Assembly (NCBI GenBank): GCA_015832175.1
Contig: WJXW01000006.1
Span: 1,178,001-1,242,000 of the forward strand
Length of the DNA stretch: 64,000 nucleotides
From: Paraphaeosphaeria minitans
Lineage: Eukaryota > Ascomycota > Dothideomycetes > Pleosporales > Didymosphaeriaceae
Reading direction: 5' to 3'
Part shown: positions 57,045-64,000 of the stretch, in pieces
Layout of the letters: the number at the start of each line of letters is the position of its first letter
How positions within the stretch are numbered: the stretch's first letter is position 1
The notes under the pieces: generated by a model
The model's input: the letters and a program-made list of their open reading frames with translations, nothing else
Databases searched by the model: none
What the model was told of the DNA's origin: nothing
Program-made: the position numbers and the translations under genes

Positions 57045-57687
57045 ATGGGTCACGCCGCCGGTCTTCGCGCAGGTACGCGCTATGCGTTCTCGAGGGATTT
57101 CAAGAAGAAGGGAATGGTGAGTTTGCCGGACGCTGCGAGATGCGCAATAGATATTAATGTGATCAGATCCCTCTTTCGACCTACCTCCACCAGTACAAGG
57201 TTGGTGACATCGTCGACGTCGTTGCCAATGGTACGAAACCCAGCTACAATATCGAACATTGCGAATGCGAAGGCTTACAACCGGATAGGTGCCGTCCAGA
57301 AGGGTATGCCTTACAAGGTCTACCACGGAAAGACCGGTATCGTCTACAACGTAACCCAGAACGCTGTCGGCGTTATCCTGTGCGTCTAGACCCCAAGTCG
57401 ACCTACGATCCGCGTACTGATTCCCGAACAGCCAGAAGCAGGTCGGTAACCGATACATGGAGAAGCGCATCAACGTCCGCGTCGAGCACGTCAAGCACTC
57501 CCGATCCCGAGAGGACTTCATCAAGCGCGTCAAGGCGAACGCCGAGAAGAGGAAGCAGGCCAAGACCGAGGGCATCCACATCCACTTGAAGCGCCTCGCA
57601 GTTGCGCCCCGCGAGTCTCGGACCATCAGCTTCAAGGACAACAAGCCCGAGAGCATCACACCCATCCCGTACGAGACCACTATCTAA
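57045..57687 (+). CDS. RPL21: 60S ribosomal protein eL21
   Basis: Exons 57045-57116, 57167-57230, 57289-57379 and 57432-57687 join to 160 residues, the normal length. The product begins [20 protein letters not shown], continues [20 protein letters not shown] and [20 protein letters not shown], then [20 protein letters not shown]. It ends [13 protein letters not shown]. eL21 sits near the 5S rRNA and central protuberance of the large subunit. The first three exons are short, so ORF-based calling sees only the last exon. It is divergent from RPS9. Confidence 0.96.
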
Positions 57688-60600
57688 GCGTGGACGTGGT
57701 GGCTTTGATGAGCGGCATTATGGGTGACGGATGGGTCACGGCGTGGTTATGACGGTTCTCAATTATATCTTCTCTGGTCTGCAGTTGCTCTAGCATATGG
57801 AAGCGGCGAGTCAAGGGACTCGTCTTGCAGATAAAATGACGTGCCAATCTGGCGAAGGGATACCCTCCATGCCAATGAACAAAATTTTCAATCCCAAGAC
57901 ATGTACCCGTGCAAGCCACTCGTTGGCCAACACCATGTTGCTAGTCCCATCCCTCGCGCATTCAAGGTGGTTGCGATATATCTCGTACCGTTTCTTTCTG
58001 ACACTTACTATGAAAGCATAAAGCTCCCAACAACCCACACCTATGTCTCATACGCTCTCACAAATCTAGGTCCCGGAATACTCATTCCTATGAAACACTG
58101 GCTACCAAATCTTGAAGGAGGCACTGTACAACCAGGTTCTTGCTCAGACGATGCGGGAACCTCTTTCGTTCCCTTGATCATCCGAAGGCACACATCACTC
58201 ATGTTGCCATTGCGTATTGGTTTTGGTTGACCTCAGCGAGGACTGTGCGATAGCCAGGCAGTGGTCAGTATAGTCTCCGAGGTCCTTCGGTGTGTCCCAC
58301 TCAGCATTCGCTGCTGAATACTTTGGACGCTGTCATTCACTCTAAACTCTATAAGAAGAAGAAGAAGATGAAGTTCGACACTTAGTACACATGAGGTAAA
58401 CGTCAGGAAATTTGGTCTGTCGCTCATGGTCGTATCACTTCATCTGGACTATATCAGTGCTTTGAGGCAAGCCTACACCTACGGATAAGTCCGTCTCACC
58501 CAATTCCATTCTTGTTTCTTCAAGTTTTTCAAGTTTTTAATATATTTTTCTTAAACCCCGGGATTGGCATACTATACATAGATTTGTTCAAACCGGAGGG
58601 TTCAGCTGAGACCAGTAGTAGAACAGCAGCTTGCCTATGATCCACATGGGCATGTAATAGAGAGCTGTTGCAAAGGGGCATCACAAGTGGTGCAACTAAC
58701 CGAGCGACATTGCTCAGTATTAGCTACGTATCACAGCGACTGACACATTCACTAGGCACAGCTAGTCCTGCAATAATAGCTCACTTCGTTTTATGTTTGT
58801 ATAACTACAGTGCGATAACCCATCGTGAGTATTTCCAGTGAGATCCGCTGCTAGGAGTCTAGTTGTTGTTGTCAGCCACTGTCTATGATCACAGTACAGC
58901 AGCGATATGCAGCACGATGCCATGCCACATCCGAATAACGTTCTACCAAGATGGAAGTAGCCATGGAGAGCGCATTCAATCTCATAAAAGAGTACGAAGT
59001 TGTCCGGAAAGGCCTTGATATCGCTGAAATCGCAAAGATCATCGAGCCGAAACAGGCGTTGTGCAGTGCCAGAACAGTAAAGCGTTCAGTCAGGGCAGGA
59101 GTGGGACTGATTAGCCTTCCCACTTTTCATGAATATCATCACAGTCTCGCTGGTCTGAGCTCCACCGTTGCCGCGGCTTTGGGTAATTGCGTAACGGAGC
59201 AGGGAGCAATGGCTAATCACCTGCGGCCCTTTCGGGTGCGTATGCGTGATCTGCGAACAGGCATCTCGTTGCTTCGGACGTAAGTAGAAGCCGAATGGCG
59301 TATTCTTTTCTAATTATTACCGGGATGTACAAGCTCCTTGTCAAACCTCCCGTGTCTGGTTGTGCCTTGATGTCAGGAAGCAGTCCACTGAGTGGTTTCC
59401 GGGACAAAGCATTTCTTCATGTTGTACGCCCTCATTAGCCGTGGGTGTGTTTTGCGCATCCGCATTTGCGAGCCGGTTGTCCATCGGCCCGAGTACGAAT
59501 TACTTTCTCTTTGAAGGTTGTTCTAGAATCTAGAGTGCGTGGCACAGTCGATGGATTGGCTTCTGGAACCGTGCTACTCACGTTGCTACTGTCGGGAAGG
59601 CCGATGCCTGTCCCGCGGCTGCCAAGTTCGCTGTAGCGTTCTGAGGCGTTGATTCAATCCTCCGCCAATGAAGAGGATTGCTGTGCAGGAGAACATGCTG
59701 GACAGGAGAACATGCTGGGCAGGAGAACATGCTGGGCAGGGGAACATGCTGGGCAGGGAACGTGCATGGCCTCTTAGCCCAATGGAGGGCCTTGGGCCGT
59801 TCATCTGCAGGGGACATTGTTTTGCGGGGTAGGCGAGCACCTCGTCAGGGTGCTGTGACCCGACGGCACGCAGTTGCTTCACGCCGCACCATGGATAAAG
59901 CGACTCGAGAGCTACCTGCAGAAGTAAAATCGCTGCGTGTCGGAGCGCACGGAAATCTTTGTACGGTATTCTCACACCAGGTCGTCTTTACGCTGTTTCA
60001 CTGGCTGAACCATATCGTTGGTATTGTAAGCGCGTCAACTGATGCAGTACCCCTAGGTACGGTATACGGTAAGCGACAAGCTCGAGCAGACATCTGTGGG
60101 CAAAGTGCTTTAGGTTTCGACACACGCTACGGATCTGATGCGTCCTCTCTGCTTCAGAAGCATGCCCAAATGTGTGTGCCGACCTTGGTAGCGGATGTCG
60201 ACTACCTGGGTTCGTCGCGTTTAGTGCCGATGCTTTAATTTGCTGCAGTACTTTGACAAGGTCACGGACATTTACCGGTGTACCGCTTCGACGAACTTGC
60301 CTTCCTGTTCTCCTCCAGGCAGTCGCTTTAACGTTTCATACGCGAGGAGGATTCTGCCCATGTGTCAAGGCCGCCAGATACTGCGTTCGTAGGATCGGCT
60401 TCCAAGCCCTGGAGAGGTCGCAAGACAAGCCTCGGCGGAGGAATGAGCGAGTAGGAAGCGTCTCTCCGCACAGTCATGAATCAGTCATCGCAAGGCTGGA
60501 AATACCAAAATCGAAGCAGGTTGCGCTTGGTGGTGGCGTACAATTTTCGTTAGTAACCTGAAACCGGTGCGAGGGTCCTTACCAAGAACCACCATCACGT

Positions 60601-61684
60601 TCAGGAGTTGGGGCCCCAGAGTCACGAAATCGGGCCGCTCTTACCTAGGTACCCACCCAGAAAGCCAAGGATCTCCTGCACTACGATCATTATCGATACC
60701 CCAGATCACTCGTCTTCCTGAGCGGCCTGAGCGGGTGCAGTTTATCAACAGGTCAGCCTGCCGTCTGCCGACTCACAAGAACAGACTGTCTCACAGTGCG
60801 CTTCGCAAGGTGGTGCGCATCTCGAGGACTACCCAACGTCCGTGGCTTGCGTACGGTTGTGCTATAGGTAAGTAATCAAGCGCTTGCATTACACTCAGGA
60901 CGTTTGGGCGGCCCAGAGGTACATGGCACAGGGCTCGCTTTGTCGCCTTTGCAGACTGAACCTGGGCCCGATTGCCGGAAAGGCGTCTCGACAACATCAG
61001 AAAAGGGTTTCTCCACGTGGAGTGGCGAGGGCACTAGCACGGAATCCCTGCCATCTATCACACGACAACAGTCACAGCGCCGCCGCCTTGCAAATCCAAA
61101 GTTTAATAGCTCGGAGGACTCGGTGATCCCTCCGCTCCGAGGTTAGATTGGGGATCTTGCGCATGCTTTGAACTTCCCGCCCTCGCTGACCCCAGCCTCG
61201 ACGGTAAGACGCGATGAAGCTTCTCACTGGATGGAGAACCGGGTGGATGCGTAAGATACACGCTAGCATTTCAACCATCCCAGACAAGATAAGTGCCTTG
61301 ACCTGGTAGCTCTACCATAGGGCAGCCTGGAGACGTTCACAGTGCATGCTTAGGTGCCGCTTTTCATGCATACAATATTGGGCTACCACCGTGCCCCTTG
61401 CGTCCGTCTCTTTTAGTAATATATCGTCCCTTCCCAAGGTTCCACGCACGCTCTCAATAGTCTTTTGTCTACAAACGTTATCCCCGTTTCCACCATCGTT
61501 TTCCGCATTTGTTGATGCGCCGATACGAAGCCACCCACGATCAATCACAGGGTCTCGACACGATTGACAACACTGAGACTTCCACAAAATTTCGTCAAGG
61601 CCTTGAGGGAGTGGCTTGAACTGGTGGGGACAACACCATGCCCGGATAACATCGGACGAGATACACACGAACTCAAGTTCCACC
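57688..61684. other. Four-kilobase gene-free region
   Basis: No protein or RNA gene is supportable between eL21 and the receptor gene. It contains a GAAGAAGAAG run near 58352 and a T-rich tract near 58510-58550. It also contains a 15-17-base minisatellite at 59688-59760 and a TACCTAGGTA motif at 60642-60651. A 110-codon ORF at 58951-59283 starts with ATG but resembles nothing I know. Numerous short ORFs on both strands look random. Confidence 0.5.
59688..59760. repeat. Minisatellite GGAGAACATGCTGGGCA, about 4.5 copies
   Basis: Units of about 17 bases, (A)GGAGAACATGCTGGGCAG, begin near 59689, the later ones changing to GGGGAACATG and GGGAACGTGC. Confidence 0.85.
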
Positions 61685-63178
61685 ATGGAGGACCCCCGAG
61701 CAGTGCTCGTGAAGCGCTACTTCGCGTATCCGAACTCGCTCGATCCAATGACTCCTACATTTCATAAAGGCTTGATTCCGCTGGTCATATTCGCAATGGC
61801 CTCGCTGGTGTCCGTCTTCGCTCTCCTATGCTTCGTTACCTGGCGCTTAATAGGATGGCGAAAGAGCTATAGGGAATACGTGGGGGGAAATCAGTACATA
61901 CTTCTCATTTTCAACTTACTGATAGCGGACCTGCAGCAAAGTATCGCGTTTGTAATCACGTTCCACTGGCTGAGAATAGGAAAAATCTTGGCTCCTACGG
62001 CGCCATGCTTCATACAAGCTTGGTTTCTGCACATTGGAGACATCAGCAGTGGATTCTTTGTGTTGGCTATCGCCATCCACACTTGGCTCGGTGAGTCTTG
62101 AATTTGGCCGCCACATTCTGTGCACTGACAATGTTGCAGGTGTGGTGAAAGGATATCGGATGCGTTATGGATGGCTTATTGTATTGATTGTCGGTCTCTG
62201 GTGTTTGGCGGTTCTTTTGACCGTCTTGGGACCTGCACTGCACGGCAATCGCTTCTTCACGCGAGCTGGAGGCTGGGTGAGCTCACTTCCTTCCACCCCC
62301 TGGTCCCCTGCATATACTAATGGTGTGTAACAGTGCTGGGTATCAACCGACTTCGAGGCTGAAAGATTATGGTTGCACTACCTGTGGATATTCATTGTGG
62401 AGTTTGGCACTATTGTGATTTACGGGCACATCTTCTTCCATCTGAAGGGTCGACTCAGAAGCATCATCAACAACGACACCAGCAAGCTATCTCGCGCCAC
62501 CAAGTTCATGGTAAGCCGATCTAGGTATGGGTGGATGTGACTCCCATGCGAAAGAAGACCTCTTCCCCCGTATGGCTGACATGCTCACTGTATCGATCCC
62601 AATTTTGATGACTCGTGCTGACTTGCATTTCCATCCAGGTTCTCTATCCAGCTGTTTACGTCTTCCTCACGATGCCGATAGCCATAGGCAGAATGGTGTC
62701 GATGGCGGGAGTACAGCTACCTGACACTTTCTTCTGCATCGCCGGCGCCTTCCTCACATCCTGCGGCTGGGTCGACGCACTCCTCTACACCATGACACGT
62801 CGGGTCTTCGTCAACTCGGAAATCTCGAGCCACGCTTACAACCGCACCACAAACACAGGCGGCAACAATGTGGCGCGGGTCGGCGACGACTACGGCTTGC
62901 ACACGATGAACAAAGAGGTCGGACGGACCGTCACCATCGTCGGCGGGACGAACCGCCTTTCTCGCATGGGGGACAAGAAGAGAAGGGGACATGGCGGTTT
63001 GACCGAGCACAGCGCTTCCGGGTCTCAGGACTCGATCATGAAACCCATCGCAGGCACGAGCGGTATCGCAATCGTCACGGAGACGAATATACAGGTTGAG
63101 TCGGCGTCGGCGCGTGACAGTGACGAGACGCAGCGGCATATCCGTGAAGGGGATATAGGGAGGCATCCGCAGCCATGA
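61685..63178 (+). CDS. Seven-transmembrane receptor, Git3/cAMP-receptor-like
   Basis: Exons 61685-62090, 62140-62276, 62334-62510 and 62639-63178 give 419 residues. Hydrophobic helices are visible in order: GLIPLVIFAMASLVSVFALL; YILLIFNLLIADLQQSIAFV; IQAWFLHIGDISSGFFVLAI; LIVLIVGLWCLAVLLTVLG; LWIFIVEFGTIVIYGHIFF; YPAVYVFLTMPIAIG; and FFCIAGAFLTSCGWVDALLY. That is seven segments, then a 110-residue basic and Ser/Thr-rich cytosolic tail. NLLIADLQQ in helix 2 and the overall layout fit fungal Git3/GprC-type or related cAMP-receptor-like GPCRs, which couple nutrient sensing to cAMP signalling. The ligand is unknown. The start is the ATG in TCCACCATGG, a good initiation context. Confidence 0.83.
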
Positions 63179-64000
63179 TGACGTTAGCGTAGCAATTTAA
63201 TCTCGTACAAGTAATGCATGTTTTGTTCGCGTCTGGTGTTACTGAGACTTCGTTGTCGATGAGTGGTAGGAAGTGTGAACACTGCTTTACTCTTCCTGGG
63301 GTAACATAGTGCACTTAGGTAGTACACGAATCCCATTCGTAAGTATTGTAAATCGAGTGCTAATCTCATGTCCGCGGATCTGTGGATCCAAATCAAGAAC
63401 TTTTAACCATGTTCAGGACATACCGTTGTTGGTGTTTGGAAATATGTGCATGCGAAGCACAGAAAAATGGCATGAACAAGCCACACCATGATCGCAAATG
63501 GAGCTTCTATCAAGGTATCGTGAAATAATTATCTGTATGTTCATATCATGTTTCTTATTCATTGTCGAGGGGTATCGGAAGCTGATAACTAATATAGACT
63601 GAAGCTTCTATCCATACAGTGCGTTCAGCACATTGTCTCTGACATGCCCTGCAGTGTGACAGACCGTCTCTTTAAATATAATAGCGGAAAATATATCCAA
63701 TACATTGTGGGACTACTCACCCAGGCTTGCAAGTAACAAGCAAGAATAATTGGCCAACAGATCTTTGCCATCTATTGGGCAGGTCCCTGAGGGAGCGTGA
63801 TTCGGGTGCGGCGTTCAGGTGGGTCGGAATCGGCAAGTTCAGGGAAAACGTCGTCGTAGTCCAACTCGAGTTTTTGTATTTCAGCAAGGCGACGCCTCCT
63901 TTCTATGCCAAAATTAACCGTCCTCTTGTCCAGTGTCTTTCCCCGTTCATTTAGTCCGACTTCTTTCTGGTTCAATGCAGCTGCTTTCTGTAACAATGAA
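63179..64000. other. Right-edge spacer with possible exon end
   Basis: Downstream of the receptor gene is AT-rich sequence without a recognisable gene, up to the possible minus-strand exon at 63772-63987. Confidence 0.45.
63772..63987 (-). CDS. Possible 3'-terminal exon of a gene beyond the right edge
   Basis: On the minus strand a splice-acceptor-like TTGTTACAG at 63988-63996 is followed by 71 open codons and a stop. The peptide is charged and helix-prone (ALNQKEVGLNERGKTLDKRT, RRRRLAEIQKLELDYDDVFP). No family is recognised. If real, the upstream exons lie past base 64000. It could equally be a chance ORF. Confidence 0.25.
   Translation of the reverse strand, partial: KAAALNQKEVGLNERGKTLDKRTVNFGIERRRRLAEIQKLELDYDDVFPELADSDPPERRTRITLPQGPAQ

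Noticed and set aside
58951..59283. 110-codon ATG ORF in the empty region
   Set aside because: No motif or homologue is recognised, and the opposite strand is equally open; kept only as a remark.

Overview
The window is nuclear DNA of a filamentous ascomycete (Pezizomycotina; a dothideomycete is my best guess). Genes lie on both strands and carry short spliceosomal introns, mostly 45-75 bases, with GT donors, AG acceptors and CTAAC/CTGAC-like branch sites. Many genes are typical of this group: a HET-domain gene, an intron-containing tRNA, Rho3, a Git3-like receptor, and long simple-repeat-rich spacers with recurring TACCTAGGTA motifs. I placed exon borders by reading splice signals and checking that phase and conserved motifs stay intact. 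No alignment was run.

Left part (1-18.7 kb): the 3' part of a WD40-repeat protein; DPM2 (dolichol-phosphate mannose synthase subunit) facing away from the splicing factor CWC22; kynurenine 3-monooxygenase divergent from methionine aminopeptidase 1; a short-chain dehydrogenase; a 3.7-kb repeat-rich spacer holding three tandem 53-base stem-loop units each followed by a T-run; then a large acidic protein resembling the DUF2457 family.

Middle (18.7-41 kb): a gene-poor stretch with one intron-split tRNA-Ala(AGC); the mitochondrial translation factor MEF1; a PA/TM/RING-H2 ubiquitin ligase; an aquaporin; a secreted SGNH esterase; an AIF/AMID-like flavoprotein; a 20-copy 11-base minisatellite; and IPI3 of the Rix1 pre-60S complex.

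Right part (41-64 kb): an otubain-like (C65) deubiquitinase; a repeat-dense spacer with a 151-bp tandem duplication; CSN2 of the COP9 signalosome divergent from Rho3; a HET-domain pseudogene with two in-frame TGA codons; a long deoxyribose-phosphate aldolase; three ribosomal protein genes in 3.4 kb (eS27, then uS4 and eL21 head to head); a 4-kb gene-free region; and a seven-transmembrane receptor.

Most genes are unrelated housekeeping functions, not an operon or biosynthetic cluster. Protein turnover (otubain, CSN2, RING ligase) and ribosome biogenesis and translation (IPI3, eS27, uS4, eL21, MEF1) recur, but nothing in the sequence shows that this is more than chance. I saw no transposase, reverse transcriptase, viral gene or CRISPR array.
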